The notes: a model not told the origin generated them from the letters alone. A DNA stretch of 64,000 bases from an uncultured Spirochaetales bacterium (GCA_949299185.1 CASFZR010000006.1:1-64000), one strand, 5' to 3'. Numbered from the stretch's first letter, positions 1-8,321 are shown. A program made the numbers and translations.

Positions 1-187
1 AACCGCATACATCCCAGGTATCGGCCATAACCTTCAGGAACACTCCGTCGTCCTCATCAGGGGCGGAAGGGTCAAGGACCTTCCTGGCGTTAGGTACCAT
101 ATCATCCGCGGAACCAAGGATACCCTCGGCGTTGCCGATCGCAAGAGGTCCCGCTCGAAGTATGGTGCTAAGAAGCCAAAGGCTTGA
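1..187 (+). CDS. rpsL: 30S ribosomal protein S12, C-terminal end (partial)
   Basis: Open frame from the left edge (codons from base 2) to TGA at 185-187, about 61 codons. The protein reads [15 protein letters not shown], then [17 protein letters not shown], and ends in the basic tail [15 protein letters not shown]. This is the conserved C-terminal half of S12, the decoding-centre protein of the small subunit. The start lies outside the window. The [13 protein letters not shown] stretch is the loop where streptomycin-resistance changes cluster in the family. rpsG follows after 15 bases, so the two are surely one transcript. Confidence 0.97.
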   Translation, partial: TAYIPGIGHNLQEHSVVLIRGGRVKDLPGVRYHIIRGTKDTLGVADRKRSRSKYGAKKPKA

Positions 188-202
188 TAGGGAGGCGAGG
201 TT

Positions 203-673
203 ATGTCAAGAGATAGAAAAGCCCCTAAGAGAACGGTTAGCCCGGATGCTATCTACAACAGCACGGTCGTTGAGAAGTTCATCTGCCGCATGATGGTGGA
301 TGGCAAGAAGAGCATCTCCACCAGGATCCTCTATACGGCGATGAACAACATCGCGGAGAAGAGCGGTGAGAACGCGCTCGATGTCTTCAACAAGGCTGTC
401 GATAACGTCAAGCCTATGGTCGAGGTAAAGTCCAGGCGCGTAGGCGGTGCTACCTACCAGGTACCTGTAGAGATCAGGGAAGAGAGAAGGGAAGCGCTGG
501 CAATGCGCTGGATCATCGCAGCTGCCCGTGCCAGGAATGGCAAGTGCATGAGCGACAAGCTCACCGACGAGCTTCTTGATGCATACAACTCCACTGGAGC
601 TGCCTTCAAGAAGAAGGAGGATACGCACAGGATGGCAGACGCCAACAAGGCATTCAGCCACTTCCGCTTCTAA
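203..673 (+). CDS. rpsG: 30S ribosomal protein S7
   Basis: 156 residues, the usual length of S7, which nucleates assembly of the small-subunit head and contacts E-site tRNA. Recognised by RKAPKR near the N-terminus, [11 protein letters not shown], and the [25 protein letters not shown] block typical of the family (quoted here in two adjoining parts). ATG at 203 has a GGGAGGCGAGG Shine-Dalgarno region a few bases upstream. It is followed by a terminator rather than by fusA, so the classical rpsL-rpsG-fusA-tuf order is broken here; fusA is not in this window. Confidence 0.97.
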   Translation: MSRDRKAPKRTVSPDAIYNSTVVEKFICRMMVDGKKSISTRILYTAMNNIAEKSGENALDVFNKAVDNVKPMVEVKSRRVGGATYQVPVEIREERREALAMRWIIAAARARNGKCMSDKLTDELLDAYNSTGAAFKKKEDTHRMADANKAFSHFRF

Positions 674-696
674 TCAGCTTTACGCTGCGAGATGGG

Positions 697-724
697 AGAG
701 CAGGTTCCGGCCTGCTCTTCTTTC
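697..724 (+). terminator. Rho-independent terminator after rpsG
   Basis: AGAGCAGG (697-704) pairs perfectly with CCTGCTCT (711-718) around the 6-base loop TTCCGG, followed by a T-rich tail TCTTTC. It ends the rpsL-rpsG transcript and isolates it from the accessory genes that follow. Confidence 0.8.
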
Positions 725-741
725 ATGATATAGTGTTATCC

Positions 742-1077
742 ATGATTCCTGATTACGATGATTATTATTCGCTGACAGGCTATGCGCGACGCTTTGTCAG
801 AGACCCTATGAGGGAGATAGATGGCTGGCTCTCGCAGAAGTCGACGATCGCTGCGATAACCGATTGGGAGAGGCGCAATGGCAACGGATCCTTCCGTGAG
901 AATCAGGTGCCGTATCTCTTTGAGAGGACGGAGCGCGATGAGGTGCTTACCGTGGAGGACTTCATCGCCCTCACATCTTGCCAGGGACTGGCAATGGATG
1001 GCGAGGAGGTCATCGCTGATATAGATATCTTCAATGACTTCGTCGCCTTCCTTACCGCGCGTGGAGTGAATATCTAG
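742..1077 (+). CDS. KilA-N-domain-like small protein
   Basis: About 111 residues from ATG at 742; a GTG at 733 would add three. The order of conserved positions matches bacterial KilA-N proteins: a YYSLT start (ISLT in the family), a central GWLSQKSTIAAITDWERRN segment (NW..NRNTIEFLGLWE in the family) and a C-terminal LTVEDFIALTSCQGL part (LTPKQWIEKTNAIGL in the family). KilA-N is a nucleic-acid-binding fold found in phage and mobile-element proteins. There is no good Shine-Dalgarno, and the protein ends right after the domain, lacking the longer C-terminal part common in relatives. It sits alone between the rpsG terminator and a convergent gene. The assignment is by remembered pattern, so moderate. 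Confidence 0.55.
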   Translation: MIPDYDDYYSLTGYARRFVRDPMREIDGWLSQKSTIAAITDWERRNGNGSFRENQVPYLFERTERDEVLTVEDFIALTSCQGLAMDGEEVIADIDIFNDFVAFLTARGVNI

Positions 1078-1328
1078 AGGCTGAGTGCTTCCTTGATGGC
1101 CTTTGCAAGCTGATCCGGGCAGCTAGTGTTCTTGAATCCGCACTTCGTGCCTTCGATACGCGCCGCCACATCCTCTGCCTTCATCCCTTCGCAGAGCCTG
1201 CCGATACCCTTGAGGTTCCCGTTGCAGCCTCCGACGAATGAGATGTTATGGATACATCCGCTATCGTCGATATCGAAATCTATCTGTCTGGAGCAGGTTC
1301 CGCTTGTCTTGTATGTCTCGTGCTTCAT
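1074..1328 (-). CDS. TSCPD-domain protein (TIGR03905-like)
   Basis: 84 residues from ATG at 1328, chosen because GAGGAG lies just upstream; an earlier in-frame start at 1385 would overlap the divergent acetyltransferase. The protein carries the eponymous TSCPDQLAKAI motif at its C-terminus and the family pattern of cysteines (TCSRQI, GGCNGNLKGI, LCEG, KCGFKNTSC). The same domain occurs as a tail on some class II ribonucleotide reductases and as free small proteins of unknown role; the cysteines suggest metal or redox function. Its stop overlaps the end of the KilA-N gene by 4 bases, tail to tail. Confidence 0.85.
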   Translation of the reverse strand: MKHETYKTSGTCSRQIDFDIDDSGCIHNISFVGGCNGNLKGIGRLCEGMKAEDVAARIEGTKCGFKNTSCPDQLAKAIKEALSL

Positions 1329-1394
1329 GTCATTCTCCTCGCTGTAAGATAAGCATGATTGATAGCCTTGGGCAAGCGTTGGCATAATGCTGCT

Positions 1395-1847
1395 ATGCGC
1401 ATACGTAGGTATTCCGTTTCAGATGCATCTGCCGTACACGCTCTCTTCCTCGATTCCGTATGGCATCTCTGTAACTCCGATTATTCCCTTCCGGAGCTTG
1501 CCGCATGGGCTCCTCGCGATATGGATGCCGCGGTTTGGGCTGAGAGGTTCGCAGATCAGTATTCCATCGTAGCGGAGGATGGGATGTATGGCATGATCGG
1601 CTTCGGCAGCGCGGATATCATGAAGGGGTATGTCGATATGCTTTACGTGGCATCATCGGCTGCCGGCCATGGGGTAGGGAAGACGCTGCTGAAGGCCCTG
1701 GAGGCGAGGATGGAGCCTCCATTCACGGTCCATGCCTCGGCTACCGCCATGCCGTTCTTCGCCTCGCAGGGCTACAGCGTCGTGAGGGCGAATACCGTGG
1801 TGAGGAGTGGAGTGGGGATCAGGAACTTCCTTATGAGGAAGGAATGA
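1395..1847 (+). CDS. GNAT family N-acetyltransferase
   Basis: 150 residues from ATG at 1395 (MRIRRYSVSDASAVHAL). The N-terminal RIRRYSVSDA strand-helix, the VDMLYVASSAAGHGVGKTLLKAL segment (motif A, acetyl-CoA pyrophosphate loop, degenerate of Q/RxxGxG/A) and the C-terminal FFASQGYSVVR motif B are typical of GNAT enzymes, which transfer acetyl from acetyl-CoA to an amine. The substrate cannot be read. An upstream in-frame start at 1359 gives an unusual leader and was rejected. It forms part of the small accessory island between rpsG and tuf. Confidence 0.85.
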   Translation: MRIRRYSVSDASAVHALFLDSVWHLCNSDYSLPELAAWAPRDMDAAVWAERFADQYSIVAEDGMYGMIGFGSADIMKGYVDMLYVASSAAGHGVGKTLLKALEARMEPPFTVHASATAMPFFASQGYSVVRANTVVRSGVGIRNFLMRKE

Positions 1848-1858
1848 TGGTATAGCGC

Positions 1859-2425
1859 TCAGGCCTTGAAGCTGCTGCTGATGCTTTCGACTTCGCTTAG
1901 CGTGAGCCCGGAGAATTCCGCGACCTTCGGAAGTGGTATCGAGCCATCGGCTATCATGCTTCTCGCGACCCTCCTTGCTTCTTCCATACGCCCGGCTTTC
2001 AGTCCTTTCTCCGTACCTTCCTTGAGTCCTCTCTCGAGATTCTCCTTTGCTCTCTTGTCCTCTATTTCCTTGAGTATCTCTCCTAGTACCTTATCGAACT
2101 CGCTTGCCATCTCTATTCTTCCCTCCGTCTTCCCCTTGAAATAACGTACTCTCTCCTTAAGCACATCATATTCCATCTCCTCTGGATCCGTGCATCTTAG
2201 ATCATGCATCAGCTTCCCGAGTTCTGTGTCATAATCAGCAAGATCAGCACTCACATATATTATATGCGATCCATCATCGAATGGTATTCCTGAGCCTTTG
2301 ATCGTCCTCTCGATCTCATATAGTGTATTCCCATCACCTAACGCATCCCTTTCCGTGAGGATGTCATCCATCAGGCTCAGGCTGCCGATTATCCTCATCT
2401 TCTGTTCATCTGTGAGCAATTCCAT
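1859..2425 (-). pseudogene. Rpn-family PD-(D/E)XK nuclease/transposase with deleted nuclease core
   Basis: 188 residues from ATG at 2425 with AAGGAG 8 bases upstream. The first 20 residues (LLTDEQKMRIIGSLSLMDD) match the N-terminus of the Rpn-like transposase family common in gut Firmicutes and spirochaetes. They run directly into ILTERDALGDGNTLYEIERTI and DDGSHIIYV, which in the family lie well after the catalytic core. The intervening D...ExK nuclease segment, roughly 90-110 residues in relatives, is missing without loss of frame. The rest (RVRYFKGKTEGRIEMASEF, charged helix with EGTEKGLKAGR, MIADGSIPLPKVAEFSGL) is normal for the C-terminus. The product is predicted to be a non-catalytic remnant, though it may still be made. 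The deletion call rests on family knowledge recalled from memory. Confidence 0.7.
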
Positions 2426-2620
2426 TCCGGGTCTCCTTCAGGATCGATTTCATGCACGTTCCTATATCATATACGCCCTGAAGCCCCTTTTTTGCCAACT
2501 TGTCATCGATGACTATACTTACCATTGGCATCCCGTCCCTATTCTTGTAATGATGGATATCATATTCTTGGCTGTCCTTGGGCCTCTTGGCATCTCTTCT
2601 GCCGCTTCTACCATCCTAGC
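2409..2620 (-). pseudogene. Decayed coding remnant upstream of the Rpn-like gene
   Basis: On the minus strand an open stretch of about 70 codons reads through YDIHHYKNRDGMPMVS, IVIDDKLAKKGLQGVYDIGT, then CMKSILKE, and ends at a TGA inside the start of the Rpn-like gene in another frame. The amino-acid composition looks protein-like, but a stop precedes it, no convincing start or ribosome site is present and I do not recognise a family. Together with the truncated neighbour it marks this 0.8-kb stretch as a graveyard of accessory DNA. The remainder of 2426-2737 shows nothing I can name. Confidence 0.3.
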
Positions 2621-2737
2621 AGGGGTATCCCGTATGCTGATACGCTATATATAGCGAAGAAAGCGCTTGTGCCATGGGAAGCAGAATGGTTTCAAGGCCT
2701 AGTATAAATCCTTTCTATGTTTTGGTTTAGAAAGCTG

Positions 2738-2766
2738 TTGACAAAGCTTCACCGTTTCTTTATATT
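2738..2766 (+). promoter_or_regulatory. Near-consensus sigma-70-type promoter for the tuf/S10 operon
   Basis: TTGACA at 2738-2743, a 17-base spacer, and TATATT at 2761-2766. The -35 is perfect and the -10 differs from TATAAT at one position. Transcription would begin near 2773 and give a leader of about 245 bases before tuf. This fits the very high expression expected of EF-Tu and the ribosomal cluster. Confidence 0.85.
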
Positions 2767-2772
2767 GGTCAA

Positions 2773-3016
2773 GGTGTCTGACCATGCCCTTATGCGGCGT
2801 GGCGACAGCAGAGCCAAACCGATTGCTGTAAGCGATAAGGTGGTTCCGGAAGATAGGTCTTTATACCATATGACTCTATTGTCGTCGGGCATGTCCCCGC
2901 CGACCTCTGGAAACCTCTTTGATAACCGAAGCAATCAGTATGTGTCTCGAATCGTATAAAGGCATGGGCCTTTATGAGATATCTTTGTTTTGCGGCAATG
3001 CCGCAAGGAGGAACTG
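2773..3016 (+). promoter_or_regulatory. Long structured 5' leader of tuf
   Basis: About 245 untranslated bases separate the promoter from tuf. Visible hairpins: GGTCA...TGACC right at the expected transcript start (2767-2783), ATAAAGGC/GCCTTTAT around ATGG (2957-2976), and TTGCGG/CCGCAA (2993-3009) whose 3' arm ends against the AAGGAGG ribosome-binding site at 3004-3010. The last stem could hide the ribosome-binding site, suggesting translational control. I recognise no known riboswitch or ribosomal-protein leader family. No open frame of note lies inside. Confidence 0.5.
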
Positions 3017-4207
3017 ATGGCTAAGGAAAAGTTTGAAAGAACGAAGCCACACGTAAACGTAGGTACGATTGGTCACGTCGACCACGGCAAGACCACCCTT
3101 ACCGCAGCAATCACGATGCATTGTGCAAAGCTGTTCGGTGACAAGGCCCTTGCTTACGATGCAATCGATAATGCACCGGAAGAGAAGGCCCGTGGAATCA
3201 CCATCAACACCAGGCACGTCGAGTATCAGTCCAAGAACAGGCACTATGCTCACGTTGACTGCCCGGGACACGCTGACTACATCAAGAACATGATCACCGG
3301 TGCTGCCCAGATGGATGGAGCTATCATCGTAGTTGCTGCTACTGATGGTGCAATGGCTCAGACCAGGGAGCATCTGCTTCTTGCTCGCCAGGTAGGCGTA
3401 CCTGCTATCATCGTATTCATCAACAAGTGCGATCAGGTTGACGATCCTGAGCTCGTTGATCTCGTTGAGGAGGAGATGAGGGATCTTCTCACTGAGTATG
3501 GCTTCGATGGCGCCAACGCTCCTGTCATCAGGGGATCTGCTTATCTTGCCATGACGCAGCCGGATGACCCAGAGGCTACGAAGTGCATCGATGAGCTTCT
3601 CGACGCGATGGATTCCTATATCCCGCTTCCGGAGAGAGCTGTCGATCAGCCGTTCCTCATGCCTATCGAGGATATCTTCTCCATCTCTGGCCGTGGCACC
3701 GTTGTTACCGGTAGGGTCGAGAAGGGCGTTGTCCATGTCAACGATCCTGTCCAGATCGTCGGAATCAAGGAGACCCAGAACACCGTCGTTACCGGCGTTG
3801 AGATGTTCAACAAGATCCTTGACGAGGGTCAGGCTGGAGATAACATCGGCGCACTCCTCAGGGGCGTTGATAAGAAGGAGGTCGTCCGCGGACAGGTTCT
3901 TGCGAAGCCGAATTCGATCACTCCTCATCAGAAGTTCACCGGCACCGTATACGTGCTTTCTAAGGAAGAGGGCGGTAGGCACTCTCCGTTCTTCGATGGC
4001 TACAGGCCTCAGTTCTACTTCCGCACGACCGACATCACGGGAACCGTTCACCTTCCTGCTGGCAAGGAGATGGTCATGCCTGGTGATCACACTGAGATCA
4101 ATGTTGAGCTCATCCATCCTGTCGCTATGGACAAGGGTCTCCGCTTCGCTATCCGTGAGGGTGGTAGGACCGTTGCTTCTGGCCAGGTAACTGAGATCGT
4201 CGAGTAA
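3017..4207 (+). CDS. tuf: Translation elongation factor Tu
   Basis: 396 residues from ATG at 3017, with AAGGAGG 6 bases upstream; an ATG at 2990 would add an unnatural leader. EF-Tu is the GTPase that brings aminoacyl-tRNA to the ribosome. G1 GHVDHGKTT, switch [14 protein letters not shown]3 DCPGHADY and G4 NKCD are intact, and domains 2 and 3 are complete ([31 protein letters not shown]). Codon choice is strongly biased, as expected. It opens the S10 operon instead of closing a str operon. A hairpin separates it from rpsJ. Confidence 0.98.
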   Translation: MAKEKFERTKPHVNVGTIGHVDHGKTTLTAAITMHCAKLFGDKALAYDAIDNAPEEKARGITINTRHVEYQSKNRHYAHVDCPGHADYIKNMITGAAQMDGAIIVVAATDGAMAQTREHLLLARQVGVPAIIVFINKCDQVDDPELVDLVEEEMRDLLTEYGFDGANAPVIRGSAYLAMTQPDDPEATKCIDELLDAMDSYIPLPERAVDQPFLMPIEDIFSISGRGTVVTGRVEKGVVHVNDPVQIVGIKETQNTVVTGVEMFNKILDEGQAGDNIGALLRGVDKKEVVRGQVLAKPNSITPHQKFTGTVYVLSKEEGGRHSPFFDGYRPQFYFRTTDITGTVHLPAGKEMVMPGDHTEINVELIHPVAMDKGLRFAIREGGRTVASGQVTEIVE

Positions 4208-4216
4208 GTAACCCCT

Positions 4217-4256
4217 GTCTTGCTGGGGACTACCCCCAGCAGGACATTAGATTTTT
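4217..4256 (+). terminator. Intercistronic hairpin between tuf and rpsJ (attenuator or partial terminator)
   Basis: Bases 4217-4228 pair with 4234-4245 in a 12-bp stem containing one G-U pair, with the 5-base loop ACTAC. ATTTTT follows only after five bases. The stem is strong, but the T-tract is displaced, so partial termination or an RNA processing/stability element is more likely than a full stop. It would let tuf be made in excess over the ribosomal proteins. Confidence 0.65.
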
Positions 4257-4270
4257 GGAGATTTTTGAAA

Positions 4271-4579
4271 ATGGCAAATGAGAGAATCCGGGTTAAGCTG
4301 AGGGGATTTGACGTAGAGCTTGTGGAACAGAGTTCCAGGGCTATCGTTCAGACGGTTGTGAAGGCGGGCGCCAAGGTATCGGGCCCAGTACCTCTCCCGA
4401 CTCGTATCAACAAGTATACTGTCCTCAGGTCGCCACACGTAAACAAGAAGGCGCGTGAGCAGTTTGAGATGAGAACACACAAGAGATTGATTGACATTCT
4501 GGATCCCACGCAGAAGGTAGTGGAAGCCCTGATGAAACTTGAACTCCCTGCAGGTGTGGACGTAGACACAGGTGTTTGA
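4271..4579 (+). CDS. rpsJ: 30S ribosomal protein S10
   Basis: 102 residues from ATG at 4271 ([14 protein letters not shown]). S10 is a small-subunit head protein, also used as NusE in antitermination. The body is normal: [29 protein letters not shown] (positions about 37-65) and [13 protein letters not shown]. The end is odd: after PAGVDVD it finishes TGV and stop, where relatives end in a short EIKL/QISL-like tail. The stop overlaps the only possible start of rplC. The final residues therefore seem to come from what was once rplC sequence; see the junction finding. GGAG lies 11 bases before the start. Confidence 0.93.
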   Translation: MANERIRVKLRGFDVELVEQSSRAIVQTVVKAGAKVSGPVPLPTRINKYTVLRSPHVNKKAREQFEMRTHKRLIDILDPTQKVVEALMKLELPAGVDVDTGV

Positions 4580-5156
4580 CGACAACGGAAGACTTACTCC
4601 TGTGACTGTTATCAAGATAGAGGACAACGTGGTCATCGCTAACAGGACCGAGGAGAAGAATGGCTACTCGGCAGCTGTTATCGGTACAGGTGTCAAGAAG
4701 AAGAGCAACATCACGAAGCCTTTTGCTGGCCAGTTCAAGGGCGCGAACATCGAGCCTAGCCAGACTGTGATGGAGTTCAGGGATTACGACAACGAGGTCA
4801 GCGTAGGCGACGTGCTTGGTGTGGATCTCTTCAAGGATGTGGCTTTCGTGGATGTCACGGGCACTTCCAAGGGTAAGGGTTACCAGGGCGGTATGAAGCG
4901 CTATGGCTTCGGCGGCGGTAGGGCGACGCACGGCTCCAAGTTCCACAGGGATCTTGGCGGTACTGCTATGTCATCGACTCCGTCCCGCACGTTCAAGGGC
5001 CACCGCATGGCTGGACACATGGGCAATGAGCGCAAGACCATACTCAACCTCAGGGTTGTCGCGGTTGATAGCGATATGCAGGTTCTCATGGTCAAGGGTG
5101 CTATTCCAGGCCCTGCTCAGAGTACTGTAGTCGTAAGAAAGGCTATAAAGAAGTAA
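4572..5156 (+). CDS. rplC: 50S ribosomal protein L3, N-terminally shortened
   Basis: 194 residues if started at GTG 4572, which overlaps the rpsJ stop (GTGTTTGA). L3 organises the peptidyl-transferase region and is an early assembly protein. The protein starts at the equivalent of [14 protein letters not shown]; the universal N-terminal LIGKK.GMTQ stretch, about 13 residues, is missing. Bases 4566-4571 still encode TQ in frame, but the codon before is TAG, so no upstream start can supply the rest. The remaining protein is normal ([36 protein letters not shown]). A small genomic deletion or an assembly error at the junction is likely. Confidence 0.9.
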   Translation: MFDDNGRLTPVTVIKIEDNVVIANRTEEKNGYSAAVIGTGVKKKSNITKPFAGQFKGANIEPSQTVMEFRDYDNEVSVGDVLGVDLFKDVAFVDVTGTSKGKGYQGGMKRYGFGGGRATHGSKFHRDLGGTAMSSTPSRTFKGHRMAGHMGNERKTILNLRVVAVDSDMQVLMVKGAIPGPAQSTVVVRKAIKK

Positions 5157-5166
5157 GAGGCAGAGT

Positions 5167-5796
5167 ATGGAACAGAAGGTATTTAACACCAACGGAAAGG
5201 AAACCGGAACGATTGAGCTCTCTGATGCTGTATTCAACATCGAGGTATCAACGGGTTCGATTTACCATGCCATCAGGAACGAGGCAGCTAACCGCCGCGT
5301 AGGCACTGCCTGCACGAAGACCCGTTCAGAGGTGAATTACAGCAATACGAAGCCTTATAAGCAGAAGGGAACCGGTAATGCAAGGCGCGGTGATAAGAAG
5401 TCTCCTATCGCTGTCGGCGGTGGCACGATCTTCGGACCTAAGCCAAGGGATTACTCCTACCACCTTCCCAAGAAGGTCAAGAGGCTGGCTATGAAGAGCC
5501 TGCTTACGCTTGGTGTCCAGGAGAACAGGCTTGTTGTCGTTGAGGATTTCACCAGCGAGAACGGAAAGACCAAGGATATCGTGGCGATCATGAAGGCCTT
5601 TGCTACCGAGGATCAGCGCACGCTCATCATCATGAAGGATGATGACAAGATGATCCGCCGTGCCGCAAGGAACATCCCATATGTCCATGTCCAGGCTTAT
5701 GACAAGCTCTCGGCTAAGGAGCTTCTTTATGGAAGGAAGATCCTCGTACTCAAGGGTGCGGCTTCCAATCTCAACAGCTTCTACGGTGAGAGATAA
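5167..5796 (+). CDS. rplD: 50S ribosomal protein L4
   Basis: 209 residues, normal length. L4 lines the nascent-peptide exit tunnel and in some bacteria represses its own operon. Diagnostic stretches are RRVGTACTKTRSEV, KPYKQKGTGNARRGDKKSP (the tunnel loop, about residues 60-79) and the LLYGRKILVLKGA C-terminal segment. Ten bases separate it from rplC and twelve from rplW. Confidence 0.96.
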   Translation: MEQKVFNTNGKETGTIELSDAVFNIEVSTGSIYHAIRNEAANRRVGTACTKTRSEVNYSNTKPYKQKGTGNARRGDKKSPIAVGGGTIFGPKPRDYSYHLPKKVKRLAMKSLLTLGVQENRLVVVEDFTSENGKTKDIVAIMKAFATEDQRTLIIMKDDDKMIRRAARNIPYVHVQAYDKLSAKELLYGRKILVLKGAASNLNSFYGER

Positions 5797-5808
5797 GGAG
5801 ATAGGAAG

Positions 5809-6111
5809 ATGAGAGCAGATAGAGTAATCATTGAGCCGATTCTCAGCGAGAAGACGAACCTCATGCGCGAAGCAGAGTGCAAGAAGTACGTGTTCCGCGT
5901 GGATCCAGCTGCTAACAAGTTCGAGATCATGGCGGCGGTGAAGGAACTCTTCAACGTTGATTGCACCAAGTGCAACGTGATGAATGTCGGTGGTAAGCCG
6001 AAGTATTCCAGGGGCAAGGGCGGATATATCAAGGGATATACCCCATCCTGGAAGAAGGCAATCGTGACCCTGGCCAAGGGACAGTCGATCCAGGCCATCG
6101 AGGGCGTATAA
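5809..6111 (+). CDS. rplW: 50S ribosomal protein L23
   Basis: 100 residues. L23 sits at the tunnel exit and docks trigger factor and SRP. Recognised by [15 protein letters not shown] at the start, [16 protein letters not shown] and the basic loop [20 protein letters not shown] before the final strand [21 protein letters not shown] ribosome-binding region precedes ATG 5809. Confidence 0.96.
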   Translation: MRADRVIIEPILSEKTNLMREAECKKYVFRVDPAANKFEIMAAVKELFNVDCTKCNVMNVGGKPKYSRGKGGYIKGYTPSWKKAIVTLAKGQSIQAIEGV

Positions 6112-6125
6112 GGAGAATAGGAAAG

Positions 6126-6950
6126 ATGGCTCTTAAGACATATAAACCAAATACTCCGGGACTTCGCCAGAGGATTACGCTCGTAAGGTCCGAGATCACC
6201 GCTGAGAAGCCTGAGAAGTCGCTTGTCAAGAAGCTCAGCAAGTCCGCTGGCCGTGACACGTTCGGACGCATCAGCGTTCGCCGCCGTGGCGGTGGCCATA
6301 AGAGGGCATACAGGATCATCGACTTCAAGAGGAATAAGATCGGTGTTCCGGGAACCGTCAAGACGATCGAGTATGATCCTAACAGGAGCGTAAACATCGC
6401 TCTCGTTGCATACAAGGATGGCGAGAAGCGCTATATCCTCGCTCCTAAGGGGCTCACGGTTGGTACGGTCGTCGTATCCGGTCCTACCGCTCCTCTTACG
6501 GTCGGTAACGCGCTTCCTCTCAAGGACATCCCGCTTGGCCTCCAGGTCCACAATGTCGAGCTTACGCTTGGCCGTGGCGGTCAGCTTGTCCGCTCTGCCG
6601 GACTCGCAGCCAGCGTTGTCGCTAAGGAAGGTGACTATGTTACCCTCCGCCTCCCTTCAGGTGAGATGAGGATGGTCTTCGGCGAGTGCTATGCGACCAT
6701 CGGTGTCCTTGGAAACGAGGATCACATGAATATCTCCCTCGGAAAGGCCGGTGCCTCAAGGCATCTTGGCAGAAGGCCGAAGGTGAGGGGTGTCGCGATG
6801 AACCCGATCGATCACCCGCATGGCGGTGGTGAGGGTAAGACCGCAGCTGGTCGTCATCCTGTGACGCCGTGGGGCAAGCCGACGAAGGGCGGAAAGACAC
6901 GCTCGAAGAAGAAGCCTTCGGGACGCTTCATCGTTAAGAGACGCAAGTAG
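6126..6950 (+). CDS. rplB: 50S ribosomal protein L2
   Basis: 274 residues, the usual length. L2 is a core protein next to the peptidyl-transferase centre. [17 protein letters not shown] at about 46-62, the [21 protein letters not shown]3 region, and the conserved C-terminal [14 protein letters not shown] loop followed by [14 protein letters not shown] are intact. Confidence 0.98.
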   Translation: MALKTYKPNTPGLRQRITLVRSEITAEKPEKSLVKKLSKSAGRDTFGRISVRRRGGGHKRAYRIIDFKRNKIGVPGTVKTIEYDPNRSVNIALVAYKDGEKRYILAPKGLTVGTVVVSGPTAPLTVGNALPLKDIPLGLQVHNVELTLGRGGQLVRSAGLAASVVAKEGDYVTLRLPSGEMRMVFGECYATIGVLGNEDHMNISLGKAGASRHLGRRPKVRGVAMNPIDHPHGGGEGKTAAGRHPVTPWGKPTKGGKTRSKKKPSGRFIVKRRK

Positions 6951-6962
6951 TAGGAGTGCAAA

Positions 6963-7235
6963 GTGGCAAGGTCAATAAAGAAAGGTCCGTTTATCGAGGC
7001 TAAGCTCCTCAAGAGGATCGAGGAATCAAACAAGACTGGTCAGAAGCAGATGATCAAGACCTACTCTCGTAGCTCAACGATCATCCCGGAGATGGTTGGT
7101 TACACCATTTCCGTGTACAACGGCAAGACGTGGGTGCCTGTCTATGTGACGGAGAATCTGGTAGGCCATAAGCTCGGAGAGTTTGCTCCTACCCGCATCT
7201 TCCGCGGCCATGCATCTGACAAGAAGGTCAAGTAG
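6963..7235 (+). CDS. rpsS: 30S ribosomal protein S19
   Basis: 90 residues with a GTG start at 6963, preceded by TAGGAG. S19 binds 16S rRNA in the head with S13. [34 protein letters not shown] and [13 protein letters not shown] are textbook family segments. Confidence 0.97.
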   Translation: MARSIKKGPFIEAKLLKRIEESNKTGQKQMIKTYSRSSTIIPEMVGYTISVYNGKTWVPVYVTENLVGHKLGEFAPTRIFRGHASDKKVK

Positions 7236-7246
7236 TAGGTAGAGTG

Positions 7247-7603
7247 ATGGAAGCGAATAAGGGTTATAAAGCAGTTGCCAAGTATATTCTGGTGTCGCCA
7301 TCGAAGGTTCGCCCTGTTGCCAACCTCGTCAGGGGCAAGGGATACGTTGAGGCGGTAGCCATACTTGAGGCAATGCCTCAGAAGGGCGCAAGGCTCATTC
7401 TTAAGGTTCTCAAGAGCGCTGGAGCGAATGCTCTCAACCAGAATAGGAAGATGGATGAGGATTCCCTCTACGTCTCCGAGCTGAAGATCGATGACGGTCC
7501 GAGGCTTAAGAGGGTCTGGCCGCGCTCGCATGGAAAGCGCGACATACTCCTCAGGAGGATGTCTCATATAACTGTCGTCGTAGATGAGAAGGTGGGAAGA
7601 TAA
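7247..7603 (+). CDS. rplV: 50S ribosomal protein L22
   Basis: 118 residues from ATG 7247; a GTG just before it at 7244 would add one residue. L22 spans the 50S body with a hairpin reaching the exit tunnel. YILVSPSKVRPVANLVRGK near the start and the hairpin GPRLKRVWPRSHGKRDILLRRMSHIT, split around residue 95-110, identify it. The tunnel loop is standard in length. Confidence 0.96.
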   Translation: MEANKGYKAVAKYILVSPSKVRPVANLVRGKGYVEAVAILEAMPQKGARLILKVLKSAGANALNQNRKMDEDSLYVSELKIDDGPRLKRVWPRSHGKRDILLRRMSHITVVVDEKVGR

Positions 7604-7605
7604 AA

Positions 7606-8316
7606 ATGGGCCAGAAAGTTAATCCGATCGGACTTAGGTTAGGTGTAAACAAGACCTGGATGAGCAAGTGGTATGTGGACCCAAGGGAGTATGCAGATAC
7701 TCTCCATGAGGATCTCAAGCTCCGCAAGGCCCTCCTTTCAGCGGAGGAAGTCGCGGGAGCGGAGATCAGCGAGGTCGAGATCATCCGCAAGCCTCAGCGC
7801 GTCACGCTCGTCGTGGCTACCGCTCGCCCGGGAATCATAATCGGAGCGAAGGGCGCTAATGTCGAGAAGCTCTGCGCGAAGATCCAGAAGCTCACCGAGA
7901 AGAAGGTCCAGATAAAGATCAAGGAGATCAAGAAGGCCGAGTGCGACGCTCAGCTGATCGCTCAGAACATCGCTCGCCAGCTTGAGAACCGCGGTGCATT
8001 CCGCAGGGCCATGAAGAACGCTGTCTCCAGGGCAATGGCTGGTGGAGTACAGGGCATCAAGGTCAAGTGCTCAGGACGCCTTGGCGGAGCTGAGATCAGC
8101 CGCTTCGAGTGGATGAAGGATGGACGCGTTCCTCTTCACACCCTCCGCGCTGATATCGATTACGGCACGGCTACCGCGAACACCTCCTTCGGATGCATCG
8201 GCATCAAGGTTTGGGTGTTCAATGGTGAGATCTATGATCGCCAGGGAGCCGAGGATGAGACTGTCGGTACTCTTGTGAAGAAGAAGACAGCAGAGACGGC
8301 GGAAGCAAGGAGTTAA
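7606..8316 (+). CDS. rpsC: 30S ribosomal protein S3
   Basis: 236 residues. S3 lines the mRNA entry site and has helicase-related function. [18 protein letters not shown] start, KH domain with [14 protein letters not shown] (about 75-90), and the C-terminal [20 protein letters not shown] segment are intact. Only two bases separate it from rplV, so translation is probably coupled. Confidence 0.97.
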   Translation: MGQKVNPIGLRLGVNKTWMSKWYVDPREYADTLHEDLKLRKALLSAEEVAGAEISEVEIIRKPQRVTLVVATARPGIIIGAKGANVEKLCAKIQKLTEKKVQIKIKEIKKAECDAQLIAQNIARQLENRGAFRRAMKNAVSRAMAGGVQGIKVKCSGRLGGAEISRFEWMKDGRVPLHTLRADIDYGTATANTSFGCIGIKVWVFNGEIYDRQGAEDETVGTLVKKKTAETAEARS

Positions 8317-8321
8317 GTACA

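Noticed and set aside
2773..3016. Known riboswitch or T-box in the tuf leader
   Set aside because: No T-box motif or recognisable riboswitch core was seen; only generic stems.
2972..4117. Long open frame on the minus strand across tuf (about 380 codons)
   Set aside because: It is the mirror of strongly biased EF-Tu codons; composition is not protein-like and no ribosome site precedes it. The same holds for the long antisense frame across rny (17376-18674).
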